Below, in pieces: positions 1 to 9,411 of a stretch of 64,000 nt of DNA (its first letter is position 1; each line of letters begins with the position of its first letter). Location of the stretch: positions 124,001 to 188,000 of the forward strand of contig NZ_JAAVUV010000015.1 of NCBI RefSeq assembly GCF_018449635.1, read 5' to 3'. The stretch is from Caballeronia sp. dw_276. GTDB taxonomy: Bacteria > Pseudomonadota > Gammaproteobacteria > Burkholderiales > Burkholderiaceae. A model generated the notes under the pieces. It ran no database searches. It had not been told where the DNA came from and was given only the letters and a program-made list of their open reading frames with translations. The position numbers were made by a program, and so were the translations under genes.

Positions 1-1127
1 TATTTTCCCTCGGATAAAATTATTGCGCGACGCACGCGATTAATAAGTTCGCGCACGTTGCCGGGCCAGCCGTAGTTATGCAACGCGGCAATGGCATCCG
101 GCGCAAAACCATGAATGCGGCGTGCGCGCTCGTCCTTGAAACGTTCGAGCGCGTAGAACGCCAGCTCGGTAATATCTTTCCCGCGAACCCGAAGCGGCGG
201 CTCCCTGATTTCCAGTACGCAAAGGCGGAAAAACAGGTCGGCCCGGAAGCGTCCTTCGTCTACAGCGGCCTGCATATCGACATGCGTCGCCGTTATCACG
301 CGCACATCCACGTCTATGCTTTCAATACCGCCCAGTCGTTCAATTTTCCGTTCCTGGATAAAGCGCAATAAAGCGGCCTGACTCTCCGATGGCAGGTCGC
401 CAATTTCATCGAGGAACAATGTTCCGCCACTGGCCTCCTCCACGCGCCCGGTCTTGCGTTGCGTGGCGCCGGTAAACGCGCCGCGCTCGTAACCAAACAA
501 TTCCGAATGCAAAAGCTCATGCGGAACCGCGCCGCAGTTCACCGCAATAAACGGCATGTCGCGCCGCGCCGACCGCGCGTGAATCATTTGCGCGGTCAAT
601 TCTTTTCCGGTCCCCGATTCGCCTGATATGAAAACGGTGGCATCCGTCGAAGCCACTTTCCCAATCGCGCGATGAAGCGTCCGCATTACTTCCGACGACC
701 CGATCATGCTGCTCGCCAGGACGTCGTCTACGGGCATTGCGTCTTCGTCGAAACGCAACGCCTCCATGCCGACCGCCTGCGACAACACGTTCAGGATGCG
801 CTCATGCGGCGTGGGCACCGTGACGAAGTCGAAGCAATGCGTGGCGATGGCATCGCGCACTTCCTGCAGGTCCCGCGATTCACGCGATACCAGCGCAACC
901 CACGCCAACAGCGCTGAGCGCGAAAGCTGTTCGACCCGTTCAATATGCACTTTGTTGACACCGGCCGTGAGATCGAGCAGGGCAGGCATGGGTGTGTCGG
1001 GTAAGTCGGTTGAAGCGTTTGCGCTGATTGCGTGCACCACTTTCCAGCCGGCATCGCTGAGATTTTTTAGAAGTTTTTCGTCAGGCTTGTCGCCTATATA
1101 AACAAGCGTCCGATGCACGCGGTCCAT
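1..1127 (-). CDS. Sigma-54-dependent activator, VpsR-like (3' end cut by window edge)
   Basis: Bacterial enhancer-binding protein that should activate sigma-54 promoters; the 375 visible codons lack the C-terminal DNA-binding helix. My translation of the minus strand from the ATG at 1127 gives an N-terminal receiver-like region (about residues 1-140), then an AAA+ domain with Walker A GESGTGKE, the sigma-54 contact loop GAFTGA, Walker [13 protein letters not shown] and the late motif [10 protein letters not shown]. The receiver shows Asp52 in the context PALLDLT where a phospho-acceptor would sit, as in VpsR-type proteins, which answer to c-di-GMP rather than classic phosphorelay (family knowledge; not shown here). 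It is divergent from the GlsB-like gene. Target genes are unknown. Confidence 0.9.
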   Translation of the reverse strand, partial: MDRVHRTLVYIGDKPDEKLLKNLSDAGWKVVHAISANASTDLPDTPMPALLDLTAGVNKVHIERVEQLSRSALLAWVALVSRESRDLQEVRDAIATHCFDFVTVPTPHERILNVLSQAVGMEALRFDEDAMPVDDVLASSMIGSSEVMRTLHRAIGKVASTDATVFISGESGTGKELTAQMIHARSARRDMPFIAVNCGAVPHELLHSELFGYERGAFTGATQRKTGRVEEASGGTLFLDEIGDLPSESQAALLRFIQERKIERLGGIESIDVDVRVITATHVDMQAAVDEGRFRADLFFRLCVLEIREPPLRVRGKDITELAFYALERFKDERARRIHGFAPDAIAALHNYGWPGNVRELINRVRRAIILSEGK

Positions 1128-1397
1128 GGTTGTAAGAGATTCTCTGGTAAGCCTTTCTTTACGCCTGAATGGAACAGCTTGGCCAGTCGCGACGGACGCA
1201 ACTTTCCGGGTGACCCATCCTATCGATGCAAACTCGCGTCAGGTGAAACGAAAAGTTAGTTTGCGTATCCATGAATGAAAAAGATCGCCAGTTGTAACCG
1301 ACTGTCTTCGCGCGGACCGGGCACGTGGTTTGCACCAGTCGAGACACCGCGTCCACCTTACGTTTACCGCACGCGGAACCACCCAACGGAGAACGCT

Positions 1398-1676
1398 ATG
1401 GAACCTGTTTCGCACGGAATCATCTTCTGGCTCATCATCGGCGCGATTGCCGGCGCGCTCGCCGGCCGGATTGTCGATGGCGGCGGCTTTGGGATTGTGG
1501 TGGACATCATCGTGGGGATCGTCGGCGCATTTATAGGCGGATGGCTGGGCGGAGCGCTCGGGATTCATCTCGGAAGCGGCATTATCGGGTCGCTGATCAC
1601 GGCGGTGATTGGCGCGGTAATACTGTTGATCATCGTGCGGCTCTTCAGCCGTGGACGCGCCGGGCCAACTGTTTAA
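1398..1676 (+). CDS. GlsB/YeaQ/YmgE family stress-response membrane protein
   Basis: A 92-residue, glycine-rich inner-membrane protein of the transglycosylase-associated (GlsB/YeaQ/YmgE) family. Three hydrophobic stretches carry the typical glycine patterns GAIAGALAGRI, GAFIGGWLGG and GSLITAVIGAVILL. The start at 1398 was chosen over an in-frame upstream codon at 1275 because GGAG (1388-1391) sits six bases before it and family members begin close to this position. A good terminator follows. Members are often stress induced, but their molecular role is not settled. Confidence 0.88.
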   Translation: MEPVSHGIIFWLIIGAIAGALAGRIVDGGGFGIVVDIIVGIVGAFIGGWLGGALGIHLGSGIIGSLITAVIGAVILLIIVRLFSRGRAGPTV

Positions 1677-1692
1677 AGCCTTGTGCGACCTG

Positions 1693-1720
1693 AAAACCCC
1701 GTGCCTCGCACGGGGTTTTT
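1693..1720 (+). terminator. Rho-independent terminator after the GlsB-like gene
   Basis: A perfect 8-bp stem, CCCCGTGC paired with GCACGGGG, closes a CTC loop and is followed by five T residues on the plus strand. It also has four A residues on its 5' side, so it may work in both directions. Confidence 0.85.
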
Positions 1721-1840
1721 GTTTGCGCAATGCAATTTGATCGTAAGTCGCACATCTACTTACAAATCTGAAGCGCGGACGGTGCACGGGCATCGCGGCG
1801 AGCGCGTTGTAGCAAGACGCACCCATCCGCGAGGTTTGTC

Positions 1841-2113
1841 ATGAGCGTCAGCTCGAATCTCCAAGAGCAGCAACGTCGCCGTATCCATTCTTTGATCGCC
1901 GCCACAGGCATTGCAGTGATCGTGGTGAGCGGTATCGGCGTCATGACGTTGACGGGCGCCGTGCCGGCATCGAAAGCGGTGCCCGTTGTTACGAATGTCC
2001 CGCCTTTCATCGATACACACATCGCCGATCCGCTCAGCGGGCTAAAGCCCAATGCGCAACCCGAGCGCGGCCTCGTGGTCGGCGAACGCACGCGTGCATC
2101 TGACGCGCGGTAA
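1841..2113 (+). CDS. Small single-span membrane protein of unknown function
   Basis: A 90-residue protein that I do not recognise. It has a basic N-terminus (QQRRRIH), one transmembrane helix at about residues 18-40 (IAATGIAVIVVSGIGVMTLTG) and a hydrophilic, proline-containing tail, which suggests an inner-membrane anchor with the tail outside the cytoplasm. GAGG at 1831-1834 lies upstream of the ATG. It stands between the GlsB-like gene and a small exported glycine-zipper protein on the same strand, so a stress or envelope role is possible but unproven. Confidence 0.6.
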   Translation: MSVSSNLQEQQRRRIHSLIAATGIAVIVVSGIGVMTLTGAVPASKAVPVVTNVPPFIDTHIADPLSGLKPNAQPERGLVVGERTRASDAR

Positions 2114-2227
2114 CTGCGCGTTACCAAACTCGCAAACCGGTTTCACTTGCGAGCGAAGACTGCACATAGACTTCGTTCACCGGATGACATTCATATCGAT
2201 GTCACCGGACGCCTTCAAGGATCAGGA

Positions 2228-2470
2228 ATGAACAAACGGATTTCGATTGCAGCTTTATCGTTGCTGGCTCTCTTCGCAGCAGCCGGCACGGCCAACGCGG
2301 CGGGATGTCTCAAAGGCGCTGTCGTCGGCGGCGTTGCCGGCCATGTCGCGGGACACCATGCGATTGTCGGCGCTGTAGGCGGCTGCATTGTCGGGCATCA
2401 CATGGCGAAGGAAAAAGCGAAAGAACGCGCGATAGAAGCAAACCAGCACGCCGCCGCGACGCCGTCCTGA
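2228..2470 (+). CDS. Small exported glycine-zipper protein
   Basis: An 80-residue protein with a classical signal peptide (MNKRISIAALSLLALFAAAG, cleavage likely after TANAA) and a mature part made of a glycine-zipper-like helix (GAVVGGVAGHVAGHHAIVGAVGGCIVG) and a charged Lys/Glu tail. Such modules are common in small periplasmic or outer-membrane proteins. The ATG at 2228 has AAGGA just upstream and was chosen over an upstream in-frame start at 2147 because the signal peptide begins here. Function unknown. Confidence 0.72.
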   Translation: MNKRISIAALSLLALFAAAGTANAAGCLKGAVVGGVAGHVAGHHAIVGAVGGCIVGHHMAKEKAKERAIEANQHAAATPS

Positions 2471-2498
2471 GCGGGTATATCGAACAGGAGGAGCACGC

Positions 2499-2747
2499 AT
2501 GCTGCGACCCCGGAGTCTTCGAGTGACAACGCAAGCGGCCGGCACGCAGATGTGCGCCGATTACTGCGAGGAAACCGGCCGGCTTCGGATCCTCCAGGAC
2601 GAAGTCGCACTGCGTGAATGGTTTCCGCCCAACTCATGGATGGCGATCGCGTCCGTTGCGGGCGCGCGCAACTGGGGAACGCGGCCGGACTTGAGCGAGC
2701 TTCGCGCGTTGCTCGTGAGCCAGATGACGCTGATGAACATCGGCTGA
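2499..2747 (+). CDS. Hypothetical protein, 82 aa
   Basis: An 82-residue soluble-looking protein that I do not recognise. The start is supported by a strong AGGAGG at 2486-2491. There are two cysteines near the N-terminus (MCADYCEE), a tryptophan-rich central part (REWFPPNSWMAI) and no signal peptide or membrane segment. It begins 28 bases after the glycine-zipper gene on the same strand, so the two may be co-transcribed. Codon use looks like that of the surrounding genes. Confidence 0.6.
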   Translation: MLRPRSLRVTTQAAGTQMCADYCEETGRLRILQDEVALREWFPPNSWMAIASVAGARNWGTRPDLSELRALLVSQMTLMNIG

Positions 2748-3067
2748 TACCGATGCAAGTTATTCGCCGCCACCTCTGGATAACTTCGGCATAACAACAC
2801 GGATTGGTGTGTGCTGATTCTTGATAACCACGGACGCGTGCGTGGTGAAGCGGAAGTTATCCTTCGGTTGCGCGCGTTGTCCCGCAAGCGTGCTTGCGGT
2901 TATCTGTTCTGTAGAGCGTTGATCCGATGAAGCTTTCAGTGCTTGTCCACAGAAACGAGCGATGCTTGTTAACTATTACTATGTATACATATCACTCACG
3001 ATAAAAACATTAAGGCGCGAGGAGTGGGTGTTGTTGGCGGCGCTTATAAAGTGAGCACGGGTCTGCG
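2748..3067. other. Structured, AT-richer spacer between convergent genes
   Basis: No gene is seen in these 320 bases. They hold several dyads: GGATAACTTC (2778-2787) with its exact complement GAAGTTATCC (2853-2862), a CCACG/CGTGG pair between them (2828-2845), a perfect CCGCAAGC/GCTTGCGG hairpin (2882-2899) and the 12-bp palindrome TATGTATACATA (2980-2991). Termination for the two converging genes is the simplest reading. Confidence 0.5.
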
Positions 3068-3508
3068 TTACAGCAAATGTTGGATGGTCAAGCGGTTGGA
3101 CCATCGCGAGTTCAGGTATTCGACGGCAAGCCTTCTATGGCATCTGTCGGGCGTGTGTTCGCTGCAGAGTAGGCAGGCGCCATCGAACAGGATGACGTCG
3201 AGGTTGCTCTCCACCCGGCGCTTCGCCAGTACCTCGATGTATGCCGACGCGTAGTCGTCCCACGACAGGTCGCCGGATTGATATCGCTTGAGATGATCGC
3301 GCTCAGGCGTGAGCTCGCGAAGGTCGACGTAGTTGATATCGAGTAGCTTGGACAGGAAGAACTCAAGGTCTGGTTTTTTTGAGAAGCCCGCGAGTTGCGA
3401 AGTGTTGTTCAGCCGGACATCGAGGACGGTTTTGATTTCTGCTGCCTTCAACAGCGTGAAGAAGCGTTCAGCCGATTTTTGCGTGAAGCCGATGGTTTTG
3501 ACTCGCAT
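3068..3508 (-). CDS. DUF488 domain-containing protein
   Basis: A 146-residue protein of the DUF488 family, whose biochemical function is not established. It shows the family hallmarks: an N-terminal TIGFTQKSAERFFTLL, a central VLDVRLNN, and the C-terminal cysteine/histidine pattern CLLCSEHTPDRCHRRL, which resembles a metal or nucleic-acid binding site. Full length for the family. It starts with the ATG at 3508 and is separated from glmS by a terminator, so it is probably its own transcription unit. Confidence 0.88.
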   Translation of the reverse strand: MRVKTIGFTQKSAERFFTLLKAAEIKTVLDVRLNNTSQLAGFSKKPDLEFFLSKLLDINYVDLRELTPERDHLKRYQSGDLSWDDYASAYIEVLAKRRVESNLDVILFDGACLLCSEHTPDRCHRRLAVEYLNSRWSNRLTIQHLL

Positions 3509-3665
3509 GGCTCGGGACCTCGTGATGATTCCGCGTTGGGTATGGCGTCATCGTGGCCGTTCGCAGCCCGCTCTTCACATTCGTAGCGTCCTTGGGGTCC
3601 ATTGACAGGCAAAGACCGTTTGGGGCGCCTAACGCCCGCTTGCGATGTTTGCGGCTGACGAAACA

Positions 3666-3704
3666 AAAGCGCCGCGTAGATGACAAGCATCAACGCGGCG
3701 CTTT
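3666..3704 (-). terminator. Terminator downstream of glmS
   Basis: A perfect 12-bp stem, AAAGCGCCGCGT (3666-3677) with ACGCGGCGCTTT (3693-3704), has a 15-base loop. Read on the minus strand after glmS, it is followed by a T-rich stretch (TTTTGTTTC). Confidence 0.8.
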
Positions 3705-3758
3705 ACGATCCAGTGCGGACTCCGTGGCTTTAATGGCTGACCAAAAAAGCCCACCCCC

Positions 3759-5576
3759 TCACTCCACCGTCACACTCTTAGCCAGATTCCTGGGCTTATC
3801 CACATCCGTGCCTCTTGCACAAGCCGTGTGATAAGCCAGCAATTGCAGCGGCACTGTATGCAAAATCGGCGACAGCAAACCATAGTGCTCCGGCATCCGG
3901 ATCACATGAATGCCGGCTTCGCTGACAATGCGCGTATCCGCATCGGCGAAAACGTATAGCTCGCCGCCGCGCGCCTTCACCTCCTGCATATTCGACTTGA
4001 GCTTCTCCAGCAACGCGTCATTGGGAGCGATCGTCACCACCGGCATCGCCTCCGTGACCAACGCCAGCGGCCCATGCTTCAACTCGCCCGCCGGATACGC
4101 CTCAGCGTGGATATACGAGATTTCCTTCAGCTTCAACGCGCCTTCAAGCGCAATCGGATAATGCAACCCGCGCCCGAGGAACAACGCGTTTTCCTTGCGC
4201 GAAAATTCCTCCGCCCAAGCGATGATCTGCGGCTCCAGCGCGAGCACGCTATTGAGCGCCGCCGGCAAATGCCGCAGTTGCGCGAGGTACGCAGTTTCCT
4301 GCTTCGCGCTCACATGCCCGCGCATCGCGCCGAGCGTCACCGCCAGCACGAACATGCCGACCAGTTGCGTCGTAAATGCCTTCGTGGATGCCACGCCAAT
4401 CTCGGTGCCCGCGTGCGTGAGGAACGTCAGCTCGGTCAGGCGCACCATCGCGCTCGAACCCACGTTGCACACCGCCAGCGTGTGTTTGTGCCCAAGCGAT
4501 TGCGCGTGCTTCAACGCCGCGAGCGTATCGGCGGTTTCGCCCGATTGCGATATCACCACGACCAGCGCCTTCGGATTCGGCACCGACTCGCGATACCGAT
4601 ACTCACTCGCCACTTCCACCTGCGTGGGAATCTTGGCGATGGACTCAAGCCAGTACTTGGCCGTCATGCCGGCATACGAACTCGTGCCGCACGCGAGGAT
4701 CAGGACGCTGTCGATATCCGCGAACGCCTCCGCCGCGTTCGCGCCGAACAATTCGGGCGTGAAACGCTCGGCTTGTGGAATGGTGTCGGTGATGGCACGC
4801 GGCTGCTCGAAGATTTCCTTCTGCATGAAATGCCGGTACGGCCCAAGTTCAACCGCGCCGCCGTACGCCGCGACCACGCGCACTTCGCGTTCTGCCGGCA
4901 GGCCGTCGCGATCGACGATCTTCACGCCATCGAGCGTAATCTCGACCACATCGCCTTCATCCAGATACGCAAAGCGATCCGTGCTGCCCGCGAGCGCGAG
5001 CGCATCCGACGCCAAAAAGTTCTCGCCATCGCCCACACCGACCACCAGCGGCGAACCCGCGCGCGCGCCAACCACTGTGTTCGGCTGATCCTTGTGAATC
5101 ACGGCAATCGCGTATGCGCCGTGCAACAGCTTCACGGCCTCGCGCACGGTCTGGAACAGGTCACCGCGATACATGCTGTGGATCAGATGCGCGATGACCT
5201 CGGTATCGGTCTGCGATACAAACTCGTAGCCCTTTTCCCGCAACGTGGCCCGCAGGCTTTCGTAGTTCTCGATGATGCCGTTATGCACCAGCGCCAATTC
5301 GTTGCGCGAGAAGATGGGATGCGCGTTGTCGGTGACGGGCGCGCCGTGCGTGGCCCATCGTGTGTGCGAAATGCCGGTCACGCCATCCAGATGACTTGCG
5401 CGGACCTGCTCGGCGAGATCGGCGACGCGCGCGACGCTGCGCGCGCGCTTGGTTTCGCCATCGGCGATGACGGCAACGCCGCACGAATCGTAGCCGCGGT
5501 ATTCGAGCCGCCGCAAACCTTCGACGAGCACCGGGACGATGTTACGTTGCGCAACCGCGCCGACAATTCCGCACAT
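3759..5576 (-). CDS. glmS: Glutamine--fructose-6-phosphate aminotransferase (isomerizing)
   Basis: Makes glucosamine-6-phosphate from fructose-6-phosphate and glutamine, the first step of the UDP-GlcNAc route for peptidoglycan and LPS. 605 residues, full length. The N-terminal Ntn glutaminase domain starts MCGIVG, with Cys2 as the nucleophile after Met removal, and contains SHTRWATHG (70-78). Two SIS domains follow; the first begins near [11 protein letters not shown] (293-303). The C-terminus ends in the conserved [12 protein letters not shown]. It lies 79 bp behind glmU on the same strand, so both UDP-GlcNAc genes are probably co-transcribed. No glmS ribozyme is expected in this lineage, and none was seen. 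Confidence 0.98.
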   Translation of the reverse strand: MCGIVGAVAQRNIVPVLVEGLRRLEYRGYDSCGVAVIADGETKRARSVARVADLAEQVRASHLDGVTGISHTRWATHGAPVTDNAHPIFSRNELALVHNGIIENYESLRATLREKGYEFVSQTDTEVIAHLIHSMYRGDLFQTVREAVKLLHGAYAIAVIHKDQPNTVVGARAGSPLVVGVGDGENFLASDALALAGSTDRFAYLDEGDVVEITLDGVKIVDRDGLPAEREVRVVAAYGGAVELGPYRHFMQKEIFEQPRAITDTIPQAERFTPELFGANAAEAFADIDSVLILACGTSSYAGMTAKYWLESIAKIPTQVEVASEYRYRESVPNPKALVVVISQSGETADTLAALKHAQSLGHKHTLAVCNVGSSAMVRLTELTFLTHAGTEIGVASTKAFTTQLVGMFVLAVTLGAMRGHVSAKQETAYLAQLRHLPAALNSVLALEPQIIAWAEEFSRKENALFLGRGLHYPIALEGALKLKEISYIHAEAYPAGELKHGPLALVTEAMPVVTIAPNDALLEKLKSNMQEVKARGGELYVFADADTRIVSEAGIHVIRMPEHYGLLSPILHTVPLQLLAYHTACARGTDVDKPRNLAKSVTVE

Positions 5577-5655
5577 GATCTTTCCTTCAAGTTGTTTTTG
5601 AATCGCACCGCGTTCGCCGCAAGGGCGCTCGCCGGAGCGCGAGCATCGTGATGCT

Positions 5656-7017
5656 TCAGGCTTTCTTCTTTACCGGCCGCACGTAACCGCTTTTGCTGAT
5701 TTGCGTCTTCTCGTTCATCACGAGCTGGTTTTCCTCGACGATATCCTTCCAGATCGTCGTCCCCGCCGCGATCGACGTACCGCGCGCCACGCGCACCGGC
5801 GCAACGAGCTGCGTATCCGATCCGACGAACACATCGTCCTCGATCACCGTGCGGAATTTGTTCGCGCCATCGTAATTACAGGTGATCGTGCCCGCGCCGA
5901 TATTCACGCGCGCGCCAATGTCCGAATCGCCGATATAACTCAAATGATTCGCTTTCGAGCCACGCCCGAACACCGCGTTTTTCACTTCCACGAAGTTGCC
6001 GACATGCGCTTCGTCGCCGAGCACCGCGCCCGGCCGCAAACGCGCGTACGGTCCAAGCACGACGTTCGCGCCAGTCGTGCCGCCTTCGATATGCGTGAAC
6101 GCATCAACGCGCGTACCGGCGCCAATAGTGGCGTCGCGGATCACGCAATTCGGGCCGATGGTCACGTTATCCGCCAGCGTCACGTTGCCTTCGAAGACGC
6201 AATTCACATCGATGGAAACATCGCGTCCACACGTCAGCGTGCCGCGCACATCGATACGCGCCGGGTCCATCAGCGTCACGCCCGCGACCAGCAGTGCGTC
6301 CGCCACGTTGCCCTGATGAATCCGCTCGAGTTCGGCGAGTTGCTGCTTGCTGTTCACGCCGAGCGTTTCCCATTCTTCGTCGGGCTGGGACGTCACCACG
6401 TCGATACCCGCTTCGAGCGCACGCTCGACGACATCGGTAAGATAAAACTCGCCCTGCACGTTGTCATTTTTCAGCGATGCCAGCCATTCACCAAGCTGCG
6501 CCGTCGGCGTAATGACGATGCCGGTATTGATCTCGGTGATCCTCTGCTGATCGGCGTTGGCATCCTTCTGCTCGACAATGCGCTGAACCTTGCCCATTGC
6601 GTCACGCACGATACGGCCGTAACCCGTGGGGTCGTCGAGCGTCACGGTCAGGACGCCGTACTGCTGGCCGGCGGTATCGGCGAGGCGTTTTAGCGTGCTT
6701 GCACGCGTGAGCGGCACGTCGCCGTAGAGAATCAGCGTGGGAACGGTGGGATCGAGCAGTGGCAGCGCCTGCATGACCGCGTGGCCGGTGCCGAGTTGCT
6801 GCTCCTGGATTGCGAACTGAACGTCGGGCGCGCTGACGGCTTTCTGAACCAGATCGGCGCCGTGCCCGACCACCACGACAAGCCGCGTGGGATTGAGCGT
6901 GCGCGCGACATCGAGCACATGGGACAAGAGCGGCTGGCCAGCCAGGGGATGAAGGACTTTCGGCAAGGCGGAACGCATGCGCTTACCGGTGCCTGCCGCC
7001 AAAATAACGATATTCAT
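5656..7017 (-). CDS. glmU: Bifunctional UDP-GlcNAc pyrophosphorylase / GlcN-1-P acetyltransferase
   Basis: Performs the last two steps to UDP-GlcNAc: acetylation of GlcN-1-P and uridylyl transfer. 453 residues, normal length. The N-terminal nucleotidyltransferase domain opens with LAAGTGKRM (5-13), and the C-terminal half is a left-handed beta-helix acetyltransferase (YARLRPGA..., [25 protein letters not shown] split by hexapeptide repeats). The ATG at 7017 was taken because family members begin MNIVILAAG; an in-frame codon at 7101 would add 28 unrelated residues. It precedes glmS on the same strand. Confidence 0.97.
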   Translation of the reverse strand: MNIVILAAGTGKRMRSALPKVLHPLAGQPLLSHVLDVARTLNPTRLVVVVGHGADLVQKAVSAPDVQFAIQEQQLGTGHAVMQALPLLDPTVPTLILYGDVPLTRASTLKRLADTAGQQYGVLTVTLDDPTGYGRIVRDAMGKVQRIVEQKDANADQQRITEINTGIVITPTAQLGEWLASLKNDNVQGEFYLTDVVERALEAGIDVVTSQPDEEWETLGVNSKQQLAELERIHQGNVADALLVAGVTLMDPARIDVRGTLTCGRDVSIDVNCVFEGNVTLADNVTIGPNCVIRDATIGAGTRVDAFTHIEGGTTGANVVLGPYARLRPGAVLGDEAHVGNFVEVKNAVFGRGSKANHLSYIGDSDIGARVNIGAGTITCNYDGANKFRTVIEDDVFVGSDTQLVAPVRVARGTSIAAGTTIWKDIVEENQLVMNEKTQISKSGYVRPVKKKA

Positions 7018-7165
7018 GGCGTCAGCTTTTTTGGAAGTGTTGGAGGCGTCAATATAGCACGCGGGCGGGTGCGGGAAATTGCGGCGCGCCTTGCTGAGCA
7101 ACGATTTGCGCAGACTTTGGCGGGGTGAAAGACCGGGCCGAGGCGCGAGCTTATTGGGTGCTTTT

Positions 7166-7192
7166 ACGCCGCGCCTTGGTCAAGCGCGGCGT
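7166..7192 (-). terminator. Hairpin between ttcA and glmU
   Basis: A perfect 9-bp stem, ACGCCGCGC with GCGCGGCGT, and a 9-base loop lie just after the ttcA stop. There is no T run on the minus strand, so this may be a weak or Rho-assisted terminator, or an mRNA end-protecting hairpin. Confidence 0.45.
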
Positions 7193-7200
7193 GTCGCCAC

Positions 7201-8145
7201 TCAAATATCGTCAAACTGGACGATCGAAATAGTTTGCGATGCCGATTCCGTAGAACAAGGATCTTCATCGAACGCGATATCCCCAGCCGGATCAGCCACG
7301 CCCGTTGCACGCAAACCGCCGAACGGGAAAAGCTTGTGATCCATCAAATGCGATGGCACTACATTCGATAGCGCATTGAACATGTTCTCCACCCGCCCCG
7401 GAAAACGCTTTTCCCAATCGCGGATCAGCGCTTTCATTTCGGCGCGCTTCAAATTCGGCTGACTGCCGCACAAATTGCACGGAATGATCGGGAATTCGCG
7501 CAATTCCGCGAACTTCTCCAGATCCTTTTCCTTGATGTAGGCCAGCGGTCGAATCACTACGTTCTTGCCGTCATCGGATTGAAGTTTCGGCGGCATGCCC
7601 TTCAACTTGCCGCCATAAAACATATTGAGAAACAGCGTTTGCAGAATGTCATCGCGATGATGGCCGAGCGCAATTTTCGTCGCGCCCAATTCACCCGCCA
7701 CGCGATACAAAATCCCGCGACGCAATCTCGAACACAACGAACACGTGGTCTTGCCTTCCGGCACGAGCCGCTTGACGATGCTGTACGTGTCCTGATTTTC
7801 AATGTGAAACGGGATATCGAGTTTGCTCAAATACTCGGGCAGCACGTGGTCGGGAAAACCGGGCTGCTTCTGATCGAGATTGACCGCCACGATGTCAAAG
7901 TTGATCGGCGCGCGCTCGCGCAAACGCATCAGCAATTCGAGCATCGCGTACGAATCCTTGCCGCCCGACAGGCACACCATCACCTTGTCGCCGTCCTCGA
8001 TCATCTTGTAATCGACCACCGCTTCGCCAACCTGACGCGCGAGACGCTTGAACAACTTGTTGTTCTCGTATGCCTGTTTTTGCTCGTGGCGCGTCATCGG
8101 CTCACGGATTTTAGGAACCGAAACTGGCTCGATAATCGAACTCAT
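7201..8145 (-). CDS. ttcA: tRNA 2-thiocytidine(32) synthetase TtcA
   Basis: ATP-dependent enzyme that thiolates cytidine 32 of certain tRNAs, using an iron-sulfur cluster. 314 residues. The PP-loop SGGKDS is at 60-65; cluster-ligand cysteines are seen in [10 protein letters not shown] and PCNLCGSQ, the spacing known for TtcA. The ATG at 8145 follows AGAGGTGG and overlaps the folB stop in an ATGA arrangement, so ttcA is translationally coupled to folB. It is the last gene of a three-gene minus-strand unit. Confidence 0.96.
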   Translation of the reverse strand: MSSIIEPVSVPKIREPMTRHEQKQAYENNKLFKRLARQVGEAVVDYKMIEDGDKVMVCLSGGKDSYAMLELLMRLRERAPINFDIVAVNLDQKQPGFPDHVLPEYLSKLDIPFHIENQDTYSIVKRLVPEGKTTCSLCSRLRRGILYRVAGELGATKIALGHHRDDILQTLFLNMFYGGKLKGMPPKLQSDDGKNVVIRPLAYIKEKDLEKFAELREFPIIPCNLCGSQPNLKRAEMKALIRDWEKRFPGRVENMFNALSNVVPSHLMDHKLFPFGGLRATGVADPAGDIAFDEDPCSTESASQTISIVQFDDI

Positions 8146-8543
8146 GCTGCCACCTCTTTGATGCGAAAGACTTCGACGCCCACGGCATCGCAATCGGGAT
8201 ACACGTCAGGCTTTTCCGTCGATACCACCACCGCCCGCACATTCGGATGTTCAAGCAGCGCAGCGGCGACGTCGTCGCAAAGCGTTTCCTGCAAGTGGAT
8301 ATGCCCTTTGCCCACACGCTTGGCGATGGTCGAGCGCATGAAATCGTAATCGACGACTTCGCGCAATTTATCCTCGACCGGCGTCGATAAAGCCAGCGGC
8401 ACGAACAATTCCACGTTGATCACCACGCGTTGTTCGCCCTGCTTCTCGAAATCGTGCACGCCAATGTTGATGCGCACTTCGTAATTGCGCAGAAAAAGCC
8501 GCCGGCAATCGGCGAGCCGGGGATGCGAAAGTACGGCGAGCAT
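8142..8543 (-). CDS. folB: Dihydroneopterin aldolase
   Basis: Cleaves 7,8-dihydroneopterin to 6-hydroxymethyl-dihydropterin and glycolaldehyde in folate synthesis. 133 residues, normal for the family. The FolB fold is recognisable from [20 protein letters not shown] near the N-terminus, a VDYDFM segment and the C-terminal [20 protein letters not shown]. It lies 27 bp after the pteridine-reductase-like gene and overlaps ttcA by 4 bp; neighbouring a FolM-like reductase fits a shared pterin role. Confidence 0.93.
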   Translation of the reverse strand: MLAVLSHPRLADCRRLFLRNYEVRINIGVHDFEKQGEQRVVINVELFVPLALSTPVEDKLREVVDYDFMRSTIAKRVGKGHIHLQETLCDDVAAALLEHPNVRAVVVSTEKPDVYPDCDAVGVEVFRIKEVAA

Positions 8544-8570
8544 GGTCGTATCCTGGTGAAACTGATTAAC

Positions 8571-9398
8571 TTACTGGGAACGGTTGGACATCAGAAACAT
8601 GATGTCGCGCGGCGATGGCACGAGATGCTGACCACCATCGACAACCAGCGTCGTGCCGGTCACGCCCGATGCCTCGGCGAGATAACACGCGGCCGCAACC
8701 ACGTCCTCCACGCGCGAAGCACGGCCGAGCGGCGTCACACGATGCGCGGCGTCAAACTCGGCGTCCGTCATATCCGCCGATGGCAACGTTAGGCCCGGCG
8801 CGAGCCCGACCACGCGCAACTTCGGCGCGAGCGCCTGAGCCAGCGCGACGGTCGCGTTTTCGAGCGCCGCCTTGCTCAGCGTGTACGACAAATAATCCGG
8901 ATTCATGTTGTACAGCTTCTGGTCCAGCACGTTGATGACGCACGCGCGCTGGGATTCATCGTCGATGGCGGCGTCGGACGTGGCTTCGTACAAGGCGCGC
9001 GCCAGAGCCAGCGGCGCGCCTACGTTGACGGCCATCATTTCGAGCAAATGCGCGTAACCGAAATCCCGCGCGGTATCTTCCGTGAACCGCGACGCGTTGT
9101 TCACCACGCAATGCAAGCCGCCCAACCCTTCAATACACGCCGGAACCAGCTTCGCCACATCGTCTTCCCGCCCCAAGTCCGCGCCGAGCGCAACCGCATT
9201 ACGGCCGAGCGCGCGGATCGATTGCACGACTTCCTGCGCGTGGGTTTCCGAGCCGCCGAAATGCACGGCGACGTCCCAGCCGCGCGCCGCGAAACCGAGC
9301 GCCAGGCCGCGGCCGATGCGTTTCGCCGCGCCCGTGACTAGCACGACTCGGGTTTTGGGGACGGAAGAATCAGGAGAAGTGGACGAAGAAACGCTCAT
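8571..9398 (-). CDS. SDR-family oxidoreductase, FolM/pteridine-reductase-like
   Basis: A 275-residue short-chain dehydrogenase/reductase. The NAD(P) motif is TGAAKRIG (22-29); the Arg in a TGx3RxG pattern is the signature of pteridine reductases and FolM (dihydromonapterin reductase), rather than the usual TGxxxGIG. The catalytic pair is Tyr172 and Lys176 (YTLSK), with NNAS at about 100-103. Immediate linkage to folB supports a pterin or folate substrate, but no assay-level claim can be made from sequence. Its start codon lies only 13 bp from that of the divergent midA gene. Confidence 0.85.
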   Translation of the reverse strand: MSVSSSTSPDSSVPKTRVVLVTGAAKRIGRGLALGFAARGWDVAVHFGGSETHAQEVVQSIRALGRNAVALGADLGREDDVAKLVPACIEGLGGLHCVVNNASRFTEDTARDFGYAHLLEMMAVNVGAPLALARALYEATSDAAIDDESQRACVINVLDQKLYNMNPDYLSYTLSKAALENATVALAQALAPKLRVVGLAPGLTLPSADMTDAEFDAAHRVTPLGRASRVEDVVAAACYLAEASGVTGTTLVVDGGQHLVPSPRDIMFLMSNRSQ

Positions 9399-9399
9399 T

Positions 9400-9405
9400 T
9401 ACAAT
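9400..9405 (+). promoter_or_regulatory. Candidate -10 box of a leaderless midA transcript
   Basis: TACAAT ends six bases before the midA ATG at 9412, the distance at which transcription normally starts. No good Shine-Dalgarno sequence precedes the ATG. The -35 match is poor (TGGACG at 9380-9385, short spacer), so this is only a candidate. Confidence 0.4.
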
Positions 9406-9411
9406 GCCGGA

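Noticed and set aside
4074-5651. Long plus-strand open frame of 525 codons opposite glmS
   Set aside because: It is antisense to a conserved, full-length glmS. It has an Arg/His-rich composition typical of the complementary strand of high-GC genes and no recognisable domain.
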